DNA from: Deinococcus sp. KNUC1210
GTDB taxonomy: Bacteria; Deinococcota; Deinococci; Deinococcales; Deinococcaceae
Assembly (NCBI RefSeq): GCF_022344005.1
Contig: NZ_CP092195.1
Location: 8,887 to 72,886, forward strand
Reading direction: 5' to 3'
DNA length: 64,000 bases
Part shown: one piece after another, positions 46,911 through 57,460 of the stretch
Position numbering within the stretch: position 1 is the first letter of the stretch
Layout of the letters: each line of letters opens with the position of its first letter
The notes under the pieces: generated by a model
Told to the model about the DNA's origin: nothing
Databases searched by the model: none
What the model saw: only the letters and a program-made list of their open reading frames with translations
Made by a program: the position numbers and the translations under genes

Positions 46911-48743
46911 TTACATCCTTCCGCTCATGGTCATCAGGTCACGGGCGGGCATCGTCTGAAGCGTCCCGTTCGGCACCACCCGGATGAACGTCACCAGGCC
47001 GCCCATCTCGGCTTCGTGGGTGGCGCTGCCTTCTGAGCCGGGGCCGGGATTGACGGCGTGGTCGAGGATATGACACTGAAGCATCCAGGTGCCGGGGTTG
47101 TTCGCCACGAATTCAAGGTCAGCGGTCTGGGACGGCCCGAGGGTCACGGTGTTGGCCGACTCGGGGGCAGTCAGTGTGTTGCCGTCGCGCGCCAAGATGC
47201 GGAAGGTGTAGCCGTGCAGATGCATTACGTGGGTTTCCTCGGCACTGGCGTTCACCAGTCGCAGATGTACCGTCTTGCCCTGCGGCACACTCACCGCCGG
47301 AGCATCCGGGTAGGCTTGGCCGTTGATGGCGAACAGGTTCTCCGCTTCGCTGCCGTCCACCTTGAAGGATGACAGCTCGGTCAGCAGGTCGACCGTTCCA
47401 GCAGCGCCCGCTCCCGGCTTCGCGTCAACGATGATCTCCCCGTGCAGCCCTGCGTCCACCTGGAAGTCGTCGTTGACATGCGAGTGGTAGAAGTGCGTGC
47501 CGACCATCTGCGGCGTGACCGTGAAGCGGTACGTGAACGTCTCCCCCGGCTTCACGGCCGCCTGACTGACCATCGGCATGCCGTCCTGATTGAACGGCAC
47601 CGCCAGCCCATGCCAGTGCAGGCTCGTCTCCTGAGGAAGATTGTTCTTCAGCACCACCGCCACACGCTCACCCACATACCAGCGCAGCAGCGGGCCGGGC
47701 GCGGTGCCGTTGTACCCCCAGGCGGTGACGGTGCGGCCCGGCGCGACCTGCCAGGGAAAGGCACTCGCCGTCAGGGTGTACTGCCGGGTGCCGTCCGGCA
47801 ACACCGTGGGCGTCAGCGCCTGTTCACGCAGCAGTGCCTGTGAGTGGGCCTGTTGCATCAGGGCGATGCTCTGCGGCAGGTTGATGACCGGAGACGCCGC
47901 CTGGATCACGTCGCCGTCTGCCGCCACCGTCGCGCCGCCCGCGTCACTGCTTCCGCTCAGCGCCGCGAACGCCCCGGTGCCCCAGCCGAGCGAGAAGCCC
48001 AGCACCACGGCCGTCATCAGCACGTACTGGCCCGCCGACTGCCGCACGCTGGCGAACAGTTCCTTAAGCACATACAGGATCGCGCCGCCCGCCATCGCCA
48101 GCACGAAGACGTTGAACACCGGGTTCGTCCACAGGCTGCCCAGCAGCGTGCCGACCACCGTGGGGCCGCCGCCGATCAGGCCCAGCAGCAGCAGGGTGCG
48201 CCACGGCAGGCGGGCTTTCCCGCACAGGCTTGGCCCCACGATGCCGAAACCCTCGGTGGCGTTGTGGAGTGCAAACCCCACGATCAGCCCGATACTCAGC
48301 CCGATTTTCCCCTGGGCATACGTCTGCCCGATCGCCAGCCCTTCACTCAGGTTATGCACGCCGATGGCGGTGGCGATCATGGTGGACAGGTGCTGCGCCG
48401 ACGTCCCTTTGGCGGTGCGGATCAGGCGCTGCTCGATGGCGACCAGGCCGACGAAGCCCAGCAGCAGGCCGCCAATCATGGTCAGAATCATGACCGTGCC
48501 AACCGACCAGGAGCCGCGCAAGGCACTGGTGGTCTGCCCGCTGGCCTCGCCGAGGATTTCGACCAGCAGGAACAGCAGGATGCCGGCGGCCAGCATGCTC
48601 AGGGCGTTGCGGGCGGTGGCGCCGAGGCGTTTCATGCGGCCCACCGGCAGACCGATAAAGATGGTGCCCCCGGCGATCAGGCCGAGCAGCAGCAGGGTGG
48701 GAAGATGAAGCGTGGCGGGCATGTGCCCAGCGTAGAAGGCCAT
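46911..48743 (-). CDS. ZIP transporter-multicopper oxidase fusion
   Basis: A 610-residue protein. Residues 1-265 form a ZIP-type permease with eight helices and metal motifs HNLSEG (130) and HNATEG (160). After a linker, residues 300-610 form a two-domain multicopper oxidase with all copper motifs: SLHWHG (376), HFYHSH (417), HVMHLHG (505) and CHILDH (567). The oxidase would lie outside the membrane and could oxidise Cu(I) or Mn/Fe. The fusion is in one intact frame. An in-frame Met seven residues on is an alternative start. Confidence 0.85.
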   Translation of the reverse strand: MAFYAGHMPATLHLPTLLLLGLIAGGTIFIGLPVGRMKRLGATARNALSMLAAGILLFLLVEILGEASGQTTSALRGSWSVGTVMILTMIGGLLLGFVGLVAIEQRLIRTAKGTSAQHLSTMIATAIGVHNLSEGLAIGQTYAQGKIGLSIGLIVGFALHNATEGFGIVGPSLCGKARLPWRTLLLLGLIGGGPTVVGTLLGSLWTNPVFNVFVLAMAGGAILYVLKELFASVRQSAGQYVLMTAVVLGFSLGWGTGAFAALSGSSDAGGATVAADGDVIQAASPVINLPQSIALMQQAHSQALLREQALTPTVLPDGTRQYTLTASAFPWQVAPGRTVTAWGYNGTAPGPLLRWYVGERVAVVLKNNLPQETSLHWHGLAVPFNQDGMPMVSQAAVKPGETFTYRFTVTPQMVGTHFYHSHVNDDFQVDAGLHGEIIVDAKPGAGAAGTVDLLTELSSFKVDGSEAENLFAINGQAYPDAPAVSVPQGKTVHLRLVNASAEETHVMHLHGYTFRILARDGNTLTAPESANTVTLGPSQTADLEFVANNPGTWMLQCHILDHAVNPGPGSEGSATHEAEMGGLVTFIRVVPNGTLQTMPARDLMTMSGRM

Positions 48744-48779
48744 TCCGTGAAAGTCAACTAAACTGATCGGGATTGTCTG

Positions 48780-49229
48780 CTAGTGCGACCGCATTTCTAG
48801 TTCATGCCTCCGCTCTGGCCGACCGCTGAGCGTCACGACGGTCTGCTCCTGCTGCAAGGTCGCCAGGTACTGCACCATGCCTCCAGGCCCCTGTAAGAAT
48901 ACGGCGTCGTTGCCAGGCGCAATCGGGTCGTCGGTGATCTGGCGGTAGCCAGCCTGCTTGAGTGTCTCCAGCAGTGCTTTGGGTTGCCAGCCTGCCGTGC
49001 GGTAGCGCTCAACCCGGCTGAAACCGCTGCGGACTTCCTGGCGATAACTCTGACTCGCCGGGCATTCGGGCGTGTAGCCAGCAGGCAGGGACGCGGCTCC
49101 ATTCCAGAGCGTGCCGGGCCTTTCAATGCAGTACAGCGCACCGGCCCAGCGCGCTTCTCGCAGCTGCCACCAGCCTACCAAGATCACGGCCAACAGCGGA
49201 ACAGCCCACCACCCTCTACTCGCGGACAT
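48780..49229 (-). CDS. Hypothetical membrane-anchored protein
   Basis: A 149-residue protein with one N-terminal helix (WWAVPLLAVILVGWW) and a polar remainder containing two Cys (YCIE and PECPAS). Not recognised. It overlaps the end of the ArsR gene by 14 bp, so it is probably in the zinc operon and faces the periplasm. Confidence 0.55.
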   Translation of the reverse strand: MSASRGWWAVPLLAVILVGWWQLREARWAGALYCIERPGTLWNGAASLPAGYTPECPASQSYRQEVRSGFSRVERYRTAGWQPKALLETLKQAGYRQITDDPIAPGNDAVFLQGPGGMVQYLATLQQEQTVVTLSGRPERRHELEMRSH

Positions 49230-49626
49230 GCTCCAGGGCGCTTTCGATCAGGCCATTGACGTGCTGGTCGAGCAACCGGTAATACGCGACCCGACCTTCC
49301 TTGCGGAACGTCACCAGTCGGTGCGCCCGCAGCAGCCGCAGCTGGTGGCTGACCGCACTCTCGCTGATGCCCACCACCACCGACAGGTCGCACACACACA
49401 GCTCGCCGGTGTTCAGCGCACTCAGCAGGCGCAGTCGGGTGGGATCGGCGACCACTTTCAGCAGCGCGCTGGCATTTTCGACGCAGGTGCTGTTCGGCAT
49501 GGCCCGTCTGGCCTTCTGAACGGCTTCCGGGTGGACGCAGGTCACCTCGCAAACGTCTTCTTGAGAAGTGAGTATCACTTCGGGAGTATAACCGAAGCTC
49601 TGACCAGCCTCAGGGACGTCCATCAC
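49216..49626 (-). CDS. ArsR/SmtB-family metal sensor (CadC-like)
   Basis: A 136-residue winged-helix repressor. N-terminal Cys26 and Cys30 (DVCEVTC) and Cys77/Cys79 (ELCVCD) form the alpha3N-type soft-metal site of CadC. Asp120, His122 and His133 (DQHVNGLIESALEHV) form the alpha5 zinc site. HTH: ISESAVSHQLRLLRAH. It would release DNA on binding Cd, Pb or Zn. It overlaps the upstream CDF gene by 4 bp. Confidence 0.87.
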   Translation of the reverse strand: MMDVPEAGQSFGYTPEVILTSQEDVCEVTCVHPEAVQKARRAMPNSTCVENASALLKVVADPTRLRLLSALNTGELCVCDLSVVVGISESAVSHQLRLLRAHRLVTFRKEGRVAYYRLLDQHVNGLIESALEHVRE

Positions 49627-50561
49627 ACCACCTCGTCGGAGAGCAGATCACAGGGCACCCGGCCCTGCTCGACCTGCACGGTGGCGTGTTCCACCCCGAA
49701 CTGCTCATGCAGTTCGTGCCGCAGGTGCTGGAGACCCTCGTCCGGCAACCCTGCTGGCACCACCAGATGGACGGTCAGCGCGGTCTCGGTGGTGCTCATG
49801 CCCCAGACGTGCAGGTCATGCACGCCCGACACGCCTGGCTGGGCACTCAGAAATGTTTTCACGGCGTTTAGATCGACACTTTCTGGGACGGCGTCGAGCG
49901 CCAGGTCGAGCGATTCGCACAGCAGGCCCCAGGTGCCGTACAGGATCACCGCCGCCAGCACCAGGCTGACCAGCGGATCGAGCCACAGCCAGTGGGTGAA
50001 TACGATGACGATACCCGCCACCACCACCCCGGCAGACACCACCGCGTCGGCCAGCATGTGCTGAAACGCGCCGCGCAGGTTCAGGTCGCCCTTGCGCCCC
50101 GACGCGAACAGGTACGCAGTGATGCCGTTCACCGCGATGCCGGCCGCCGCGACCCAACTCACTGTGCCGCCCGCCACCAGAGCCGGATGCTGCAGACGCT
50201 GCACCGCTTCCCACATGATCGCCCCCAGTGCGATCAGCAGCAGCACCACGTTGGTCAGCGACGCCAGGATGCTGCTTCTCCGCAGGCCATACGTGTGCTT
50301 CTGGGACGGGCGGCGTTTGGCGACGATGTATGCGCCCCAGGCGAGTATCAAGCCCAGCACGTCTCCGGCATTGTGTCCGGCGTCGGCCACCAGCGCGAGC
50401 GACTTCGCCAGCGTGCCGTAGACCACCTCGGCAATCACGAAGCCCGTGTTCAGCACGATACCTACCAGGAATGCTGTTCCGAAGTTGGCGGGCGCATGGC
50501 TGTGGTGGTGCCCGTGGGCGTGACCCGCGTGGTCGTCGTGTGCTGCATGGTCATGGGTCAT
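49623..50561 (-). CDS. czcD: Cation diffusion facilitator, Zn/Cd efflux (CzcD-like)
   Basis: A 312-residue CDF with a His-rich N-terminus, six helices, the metal sites HNAGD and HMLAD, and a cytoplasmic C-terminal domain (VHDLHVWGMSTTETALTVHL). Proton-driven efflux of Zn and Cd. It lies between a ZIP gene and the ArsR sensor in one minus-strand block with the ZntA-type ATPase. Confidence 0.9.
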   Translation of the reverse strand: MTHDHAAHDDHAGHAHGHHHSHAPANFGTAFLVGIVLNTGFVIAEVVYGTLAKSLALVADAGHNAGDVLGLILAWGAYIVAKRRPSQKHTYGLRRSSILASLTNVVLLLIALGAIMWEAVQRLQHPALVAGGTVSWVAAAGIAVNGITAYLFASGRKGDLNLRGAFQHMLADAVVSAGVVVAGIVIVFTHWLWLDPLVSLVLAAVILYGTWGLLCESLDLALDAVPESVDLNAVKTFLSAQPGVSGVHDLHVWGMSTTETALTVHLVVPAGLPDEGLQHLRHELHEQFGVEHATVQVEQGRVPCDLLSDEVV

Positions 50562-50589
50562 CGGAAGTCACCTTTGAAGGAAATCATGT

Positions 50590-51309
50590 TCAGGTCGAGA
50601 GTTCGATCAGGTACAGCGCCACGAAGCCCGCGAAGAACGCAGCAGTGATCAGCGGCGTTTCTTTCACTTCGTGGGCCTCGGTCAGCAGCTCTTCCGTGAC
50701 CAGGTACAGCAGCGCCGCCGCGCCGAACGACAGCACGATCTCCAGTGCCAAACCATGCAGCCCCTGAAGCAGCGTGCCGCCCAGCAGCGATCCCACGATC
50801 ACCGCCAGACTGAGACCGCTGATGGTCAGGATGGTGCGCGCTCTGGGCACCCCGGCCTGTCCGAGACTGGACGCCACCGACACGCCCAGAAACAGCAGTT
50901 CCAGCGTTAGGGCGATGACCAGCAGCACGCCCACCCGGGCTCCGGCGGCGAAGCCCACGCCGATCAGCAGGCCGTCGATGAAGACGTCAATCCCGACCGC
51001 CGCGAGGAGACTGCTCTCGCCCTTGCCGCCGTTGCGCTCCTCCAGCCGCTCGGCGAAAAAGCGGATCGCCAGCAGCACCGCCACGCCCAGCGAGAAACCG
51101 ATCACGACGCCCAGCGGCTGATGGCCTTTGGTGATTTCCGGCAGGAGTTCGCCAGCGACAGCGGCGAACACCACGCCGGCGGCAAAATGCTGCACGAAAC
51201 TGCGGGTCTTCTCGCTGGGTACCCGGTACGTTGCCACCACACCGCCGACGATGGTGGCGGCTACGGGAATGAGGGTCAGCGAGAAGATTTGCGCGAGCGG
51301 CGCGCTCAA
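50590..51309 (-). CDS. ZIP-family metal transporter
   Basis: A 239-residue protein with about eight helices and ZIP-like motifs HFAAGVVFAAVAGELLPE and GIDVFIDGLLIGVGF (the latter with D/D in place of the usual His/Glu). TEELLTEAHEV follows near the C-terminus. The altered metal site means the ion and direction are unsure. It lies 28 bp before the CDF gene. Confidence 0.75.
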   Translation of the reverse strand: MSAPLAQIFSLTLIPVAATIVGGVVATYRVPSEKTRSFVQHFAAGVVFAAVAGELLPEITKGHQPLGVVIGFSLGVAVLLAIRFFAERLEERNGGKGESSLLAAVGIDVFIDGLLIGVGFAAGARVGVLLVIALTLELLFLGVSVASSLGQAGVPRARTILTISGLSLAVIVGSLLGGTLLQGLHGLALEIVLSFGAAALLYLVTEELLTEAHEVKETPLITAAFFAGFVALYLIELST

Positions 51310-51321
51310 GAAGGGCCTTGA

Positions 51322-53731
51322 TTACGCATGGACAGCCGTCTGTTGTGGAAGGGTGGATGCTGCGTTTGCCGTTATCTTCGGCTTCCAGCTGAGCAGCCGC
51401 AGCGCGTTGGCGGTGACGATGGCGGTGGCCCCGGTGTCGGCGAGGATGGCCATCCACAGATTGGTGTACCCCAGTAGGGTGGTGATCAGGAAGATGGCCT
51501 TGAGACCCAGCGCGAAGGCGATGTTCAGGCGAATGTTGCTCATGGTGGCGCGTGACAGGGCGATCAGCTCTGGCACCCCCGACACCTGTTCACGCAGCAG
51601 GGCCGCGTCCGCGGTTTCCAGCGCCACGTCGGTGCCGCCGCCCATCGCGATACCCACATCCGACTGCGCCAGGGCGGGCGCGTCGTTGATGCCGTCTCCG
51701 ACCATTGCCACCCCGCCCTGGGCATGCAGCTGAGCGATCAACCGCAGCTTGTCTTCGGGCAGCAGTTCAGCCTGCACGTCCAGTCCCAGGTCGGCGGCGA
51801 TGGCCTGCCCGGTGCGCGTGTTATCGCCTGTCAGCATCACTGCCTTGATGCCCATGGCTTTGAGGTTGGCGATAGCGGCTTTCGCATCCGGCCGGGCTTC
51901 ATCGCGTAGGGCGATCAGCCCCAGGATCGACGGGCCGTTCATCAGCAGCACGGTGGTGCGGCCCTGAGACTCGAACGCCTCGATCTGCGTCTGGAGCGTG
52001 GCGTCCAGGCTGGTCAGGCTGGCGGCGTACCGCGGGGAGGCGACACTCAGCAGGCGGCCCTCGACCGTCGCTGTGACCGCTTTGCCTGGAATGGCCTGCG
52101 CGTCCGTCGCTTCCGGTATTCCCAGCTTCTGGCTCTTCGCCTCGCGGGTAATTGCCTGGGCCAGCGGATGGTTGCTGCCCGACTCGACCGCCGCCGCCAG
52201 ACGCAGCACCTCACGCCGATCCGCGCCCAACTCGACGATGTCGGTGACGCTCGGCTTGCCAGCGGTCAGGGTGCCGGTCTTGTCGAACGCCACCGTCTTG
52301 ATGCTCCCCAGGGTCTCCAGGGCCGCTCCGCCCTTGATGAGTAGGCCACGGCGCGCTCCGGCGCTGACGCCGCTGGTGATGGCGGCCGGGACACTGAGCA
52401 CCAGCGCACACGGGCAGCCGATCAGCAACAAAGCGATGCCTTTGTACAGCCAGGTGTGCCACTCACCGCCCATCAGGAGGGGGGAACGACGGCGACCAGA
52501 GCAGAAACTGCCACCACGCCGGGGGTATACACCCGGCTGAAGCGGTCGATGAACCGGGCGGTTGGGGCCTTGCTGCCTTCTGCTTCCTCAACCATGTGGA
52601 TGATACGTGCAATGGTGTTGTCGGCGGCCGTTTTCTGTACCTCGACGCTCAGCACGCCGTCGGTGTTGATGCTTCCGGCGAACACCTGATCGCCCACCGT
52701 CTTGAGCACCGGGACACTCTCGCCAGTCACCGGACTGTCGTCCAGGCTGGACGTGCCTTTGACGATGCGCCCGTCGGCGGGCACGCGTGCTCCAGGCCGT
52801 ACCTGCACCCGATTGCCGATCTGAAGCGAGTCGGCCGGCACTTCACGCGTCTGCTTGCCTTCGAGCAGCAGGGCTGTCTTGGGGCGAGGGCCGCCAGCGC
52901 CTGAATACCGGCCCTCGCCTTGCCAGCCGCTACACCTTCGAGGAGTTCGCCGACGGCAAAGAAAAACACCACCACCGCGCCCTCGGCGGCCTGACCGATC
53001 AGCACCGCGCCCACCGCGGCAAGACTGACCAGCATGTTGATACTGAACGGGTCACCGAAGCGCGCGCTGGCGACGGCCTTCTTCAGCAGCGGCCACGTGC
53101 CGAGCAGGGTGGCCGCGACGTAGCCATAGAGCGAGAACCGCGGTTCGATGAAGCTGAACACGAAGGCGAGGGCCAGCAGCACGCCCGAACCGACCACGAG
53201 TCGGCCCTGCCCGCTGGCGTACCAGGGCCTGCTCTGGACAGCGGCAGGCTGAAGGTCAGCCGTCAGCCCGGGTTTGACCAGGGGGGACGGCGCGTAGCCC
53301 ATCGCTTTCATGTTTCCTTCGAGCGTGCTCCTCGGCGTCTGGGTTTCATCCAAGGTGAGCTGCAGGGTCTGCTTGCTGAAGCTGGCCCGGATGTCGGTAG
53401 CGCCGGGCAGGCCGCCCACCATGCCCTCGACCTTCCGCACACAGGTGGCGCAGTCCATGCTCTCGACGAAGTATTCGAGGGTGCTGACGGAAACTGGCGC
53501 GGCCTGGACGAGAGGCGTCGGCGTGTAGCCCATGGATTTGAGATTCTTCTCCAGCAGCTCGCGGGAGGTCTGCGTCTCGTCTAGCGTCAACTGGAGGGTC
53601 TGTTTGGTAAAGCTGGTCTTGACCTCTGCGGTACCCGGGAGGCTGCCTACCATTCGCTCGACCTTCTGCACACAACTGGCACAGTCCATGTTCTCGACGA
53701 AGTAGTCGAGGTGGTTCGGGAAGGTCGTCAT
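51322..53731 (-). pseudogene. zntA: Zn/Cd/Pb-exporting P1B ATPase (ZntA/CadA-like), two frameshifts
   Basis: From ATG 53729-53731 two HMA-like domains (ENMDCASC and ESMDCATC) and the first helices are read. The frame breaks near 52880 (GGGG region) into SLQIGNRVQVRPGARV and TGESVPVLK, then again near 52476-52484 (GGAGGGGGGA) into LLIGCPCALVLSVPAA, DKTGTLTAGK, LTGDNTRT and [10 protein letters not shown]. Two added bases restore a protein of about 803 residues. Both lesions are at homopolymers, so sequencing error is likely. Confidence 0.83.
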
Positions 53732-53760
53732 GCTTGAATCATATCTGAGTAGATGTTCAG
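53732..53760. promoter_or_regulatory. Candidate ArsR-family operator upstream of zntA
   Basis: TGAATCATATCT and AGATGTTCA form an imperfect 12-2-12-like repeat directly upstream of the ATPase start. This is the spacing typical of ArsR/SmtB sites; the sensor at 49216-49626 is the likely binder. Confidence 0.45.
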
Positions 53761-53848
53761 GTGTAAAGAGATGAACAATACGACGGTGAGATCGGCTCAT
53801 CGTGACGCTGGACACCGCGTCTAAGGTAAAGTTTCAGGAGGAACACCT

Positions 53849-54094
53849 ATGACGATGCAGAGCGAGATCAAGGCGCACATGCCGATCATCTGTGCGGACG
53901 GGCACAACCACGGTGAGGTCGAAGCGGTGGACGGCGAGTACATCAAGGTGACGAAGGACGACTCGGGCACGCAGCACTGGCTGCCCCTGAGTGCGGTGGA
54001 TCACGTGGACGAGCATGTCCATCTCAACCTGAACCACGAGCAGGTGCACCAGCAGTGGCTCAGCGAAGATCCACACCCCCAACACCGCCAGTAA
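53849..54094 (+). CDS. DUF2171 family protein
   Basis: An 81-residue protein with the DUF2171 pattern MPIICADGHNHGEVEAVDGE and WLPLSAVDHVDEHVHL. An AGGAGG site precedes the ATG. The family has a small beta-barrel (PRC-like) fold and no firm function. It is rich in His and divergent from the zinc ATPase gene. Confidence 0.8.
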   Translation: MTMQSEIKAHMPIICADGHNHGEVEAVDGEYIKVTKDDSGTQHWLPLSAVDHVDEHVHLNLNHEQVHQQWLSEDPHPQHRQ

Positions 54095-54108
54095 TTCTCA
54101 AATATGGT

Positions 54109-54142
54109 CAGGCAGGCTGAATGTTCTTTAGCCTGCTTGTTT
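54109..54142 (+). terminator. Hairpin terminator after DUF2171 gene
   Basis: CAGGCAGGCT pairs with AGCCTGCTTG around an 11-nt loop, followed by a T-rich TTGTTTG tail, 15 bp beyond the stop. Confidence 0.65.
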
Positions 54143-54242
54143 GATGAAACGTCGGACATCATTCCTCTTGAGCGCTCCTTCAGACGAGTGAGCTTTACAG
54201 AATTTTGACACTCCAATGTTTACGCTGCACTTGGAGGACACC

Positions 54243-54593
54243 ATGACGATGAACACCCCGCTCAGCCCGGAACTGCAAGCCTGCCTCGACGCCTGTCTGA
54301 CGTGTCTAGTCGCCTGTGAACACTGCGCTGCGGCGTGTCTGGCCGAGGACAACGTGAAGATGATGGCAGGCTGTATTCGGCTCGACCGCGACTGCGCCGA
54401 CGCGTGCGCCCTCACTGCCCGGCTGCTGATGCGGGCGAGCGAGTTACATCCGGCAGCCTGTCGCCTATGTGCCGAAGCGTGTGAACGCTGCGCCGCCGAG
54501 TGTGAGCAGCATGCGGCCCACCACGATCACTGCCGCGTGTGTGCCGAAGCCTGCCGCGCCTGCGCCGCCGAGTGCCGCAAGATGGCGGCCTGA
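54243..54593 (+). CDS. Four-helix-bundle copper storage protein (Csp/DUF326)
   Basis: A 116-residue protein with 19 cysteines in repeated CxxC/CxxxC patterns (ACLDACLTCLVACEHCAAAC and CRVCAEACRACAAEC). Csp-family proteins bind many Cu(I) ions inside a four-helix bundle. The ATG at 54243 has GGAGG 5 nt before it. No signal peptide, so it resembles cytosolic Csp3. It stops 2 bp before the convergent kinase gene. Confidence 0.88.
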   Translation: MTMNTPLSPELQACLDACLTCLVACEHCAAACLAEDNVKMMAGCIRLDRDCADACALTARLLMRASELHPAACRLCAEACERCAAECEQHAAHHDHCRVCAEACRACAAECRKMAA

Positions 54594-54595
54594 GC

Positions 54596-55680
54596 TCAGG
54601 GGGCCACGGGCAGCGTGAAGGTAAACGTGCTGCCCTGTCCCACTGCAGCGGCCACCGTCACGTCGCCGCCCATCGCCCGCGCAAGACCACGCGCCACCGT
54701 CAGGCCTACTCCACTTCCCCCGGCCGCTCGTGAGCGCGAACTGTCCAGCCGGTAGAAGCGCTCGAAGATGCGCGCCTGGTCTTTGGGCTCAATGCCGGGG
54801 CCGCTGTCGATGACGTGAATGAACGCTTGTCCGACCTTTGATGCTGCCGACACGGTGACCCGGCCTCCGGACGGCGTGTACTTGAGGGCGTTGCCCAGCA
54901 GGTTGGCCAGCACCTGCGCCGCCCGGTCAGGATCGGTCTGCACCGTGAGGTTTTGGGGCGGCAACACCACGCTCAATTGAATCTGGCGGCTCGCGGCCAG
55001 CAGATCGAAGCGCTCCTGCCCCTCCATCAGCAGGTGGTGGAGGGGCACCACCTGCACATGCAGCTCGACCGCGCCCGCCTCCACCCGCGACACCAGACTG
55101 AGATCCTCGACCAGCCGCTCCATCGCCTGCGTCTCGCGCAGCACGCCCCGCGCGGCAGCGTCCTGCGGCAGCACGCCGTCCGACAGCGCCTCGGCGTACC
55201 CGCGCAGCGCGGTGATGGGCGTGCGCAGTTCATGCGCCACGGTGCTGATGAGGTCGGTTCGTGACGTCTCGACCTGCTCCAGCGTGGCGGCCATGCGGTT
55301 GAAGTTCCGCGCCAGGTCGCCGAGTTCGTCCTGCCCGTGTTCCGGCAACCGGGCGCGGTATTCGCCGTGCGCCACCGCCCGGCTGCCCTCGCTCAGCTGC
55401 CGCACCGCCCGCACCACCCGCCGCGACGCCGTCAGCGCGACCAGCACCGCCAGCAGCAGTGCCACCGGGGCGGCCACCAGCAGGCCACCGGTCAACGCCG
55501 TTCGCATGCCGCGCGTCAGGTCATCCTGGTAGGTGTGCCCAGCTGGCCCGAGGACACGCACCATCTGCTCAACGTGGTGGCGGATGAAACTCGACGCGAA
55601 CACTTCGGTCAGCAGCAGCATCGCCAGCACCGTCAGCACCACCACCAACGCATGCGACAGGAACAAGCGGGTGAAGAGCT

Positions 55681-55684
<4 letters not shown>
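54596..55684 (-). CDS. Sensor histidine kinase
   Basis: A 362-residue kinase. Two membrane helices (about 8-29 and 63-85) flank a short periplasmic loop. HAMP follows (85-140), then the H-box STVAHELRTPI (His151), N-box NLLGNALKYT, G1 DSGPGI, F-box FERFYR and G2 GVGLTVARG. It overlaps the regulator gene by 4 bp. Context (copper storage, DUF305) suggests a metal or envelope signal. A deleted copy of its N-terminus is at 46044-46196. Confidence 0.92.
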
Positions 55685-56349
<665 letters not shown>

Positions 56350-56414
56350 CAGCTCTCCAAAAGGGGGCGCGTGGCTGGTTGAATACCCAGCACCACGCGC
56401 CGTGAACGTCAAGC

Positions 56415-56984
56415 TTACAGGCCGCGCTTGAGCAGCCAGGTGCGGAAGGCGTACATCTCGCCCGCCTGGGCGGTCACGATGTCGCGGGCCAGCCGGAGAA
56501 GCTGCGGGTTGTTGGTCTTCTCCAGCGCGAGCTTGGCCATGTCCACCGCCGACGAATGATGCGGCAGCATGCCCTGCACGAAGGCCACATCAGGGTTCTT
56601 GGACATCTTGACCATCTCGCCCATGCCCCTGAGGCTGCTCTTCATTATGTTGGCCATCTTCATGTCGGTGCCGCCGTAGGTGCTGAGCAGGGTGTTCATC
56701 TGGCCGATTTCGCGCAGCTGAGCGGTGATGATGGCCTTGGCCCAGGTTTTGACCTGCGCGTCTTTGGACAGCGGCAGGACCGCTCGCGACATGTCCACTG
56801 CTGCCTGATGGTGGGGGATCATCATGCTGAGGAAGGCGCGGTCAAACGCGTGACCGCTCAGCTTCTTCAGGCCGCTCACGTCCATCGATTGGCTCGCCAT
56901 CGGCGCGGCACTGTGGTGCATGCTGGTCTGGGCGAAGACGGTGCCGATCAGTACGGCCGTCAGAAGGGGAAGCGTGTTCTTCAT
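56415..56984 (-). CDS. DUF305 (CopM-like) exported protein
   Basis: A 189-residue protein with a signal peptide (LPLLTAVLIGTVFAQ) and two DUF305 repeats, each with the HH-x-x-A-V-D-M motif (MMIPHHQAAVDM and MLPHHSSAVDM) and Met-rich segments. Family members such as CopM bind copper outside the cytoplasm. It lies 66 bp upstream of, and in the same direction as, the two-component genes. Confidence 0.87.
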   Translation of the reverse strand: MKNTLPLLTAVLIGTVFAQTSMHHSAAPMASQSMDVSGLKKLSGHAFDRAFLSMMIPHHQAAVDMSRAVLPLSKDAQVKTWAKAIITAQLREIGQMNTLLSTYGGTDMKMANIMKSSLRGMGEMVKMSKNPDVAFVQGMLPHHSSAVDMAKLALEKTNNPQLLRLARDIVTAQAGEMYAFRTWLLKRGL

Positions 56985-57460
56985 GCCCGGAGTGTAGAGA
57001 CGCCATATCAAAATCCTGTAAACGCACCTGGCAGCGTCATGCAGCGGCTGGACGAACCTTCGACGTGAGCAGCGGGACGGCGAGCACCGCGAGCGCCAGC
57101 AGTTCGCCGAACAGCAAGGTCTGCTGCGGAAATCGTGAGCCGAGGATGCCTGCGGTGGGCTACGCGAAGGCCCATCATGGGTGACTCCAGGTGAAGTGTG
57201 CGCCGTACATCCGACCCTCGTGCAGATTGATTTCTCAGGTCTGACCATCCTTGTCACAGCTGTGCTGAGCTTATGCCGCGTTTGAACAGGGCCTCTGTGG
57301 GGCCACACCAGCGTTCACGCTGGAACCGGTGCAAGGAGAGGGGAGTTCCTCAAGAACAGAACGGCTGGTCGCGCCGACAAAATAGTCTGTTGTTCCGAAG
57401 TTACGCAGGCAGCTCCCCCTGGGCGGAAGCCCCGTCTCCACGAACCTCCGCCTTCGGTCG
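56985..57460. other. Intergenic region with a membrane-protein tail relic
   Basis: On the minus strand 57037-57165 reads ILGSRFPQQTLLFGELLALA and VLAVPLLTSKVRPAAA before a stop, the tail of a lost membrane protein. Nothing else was seen. Confidence 0.4.
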
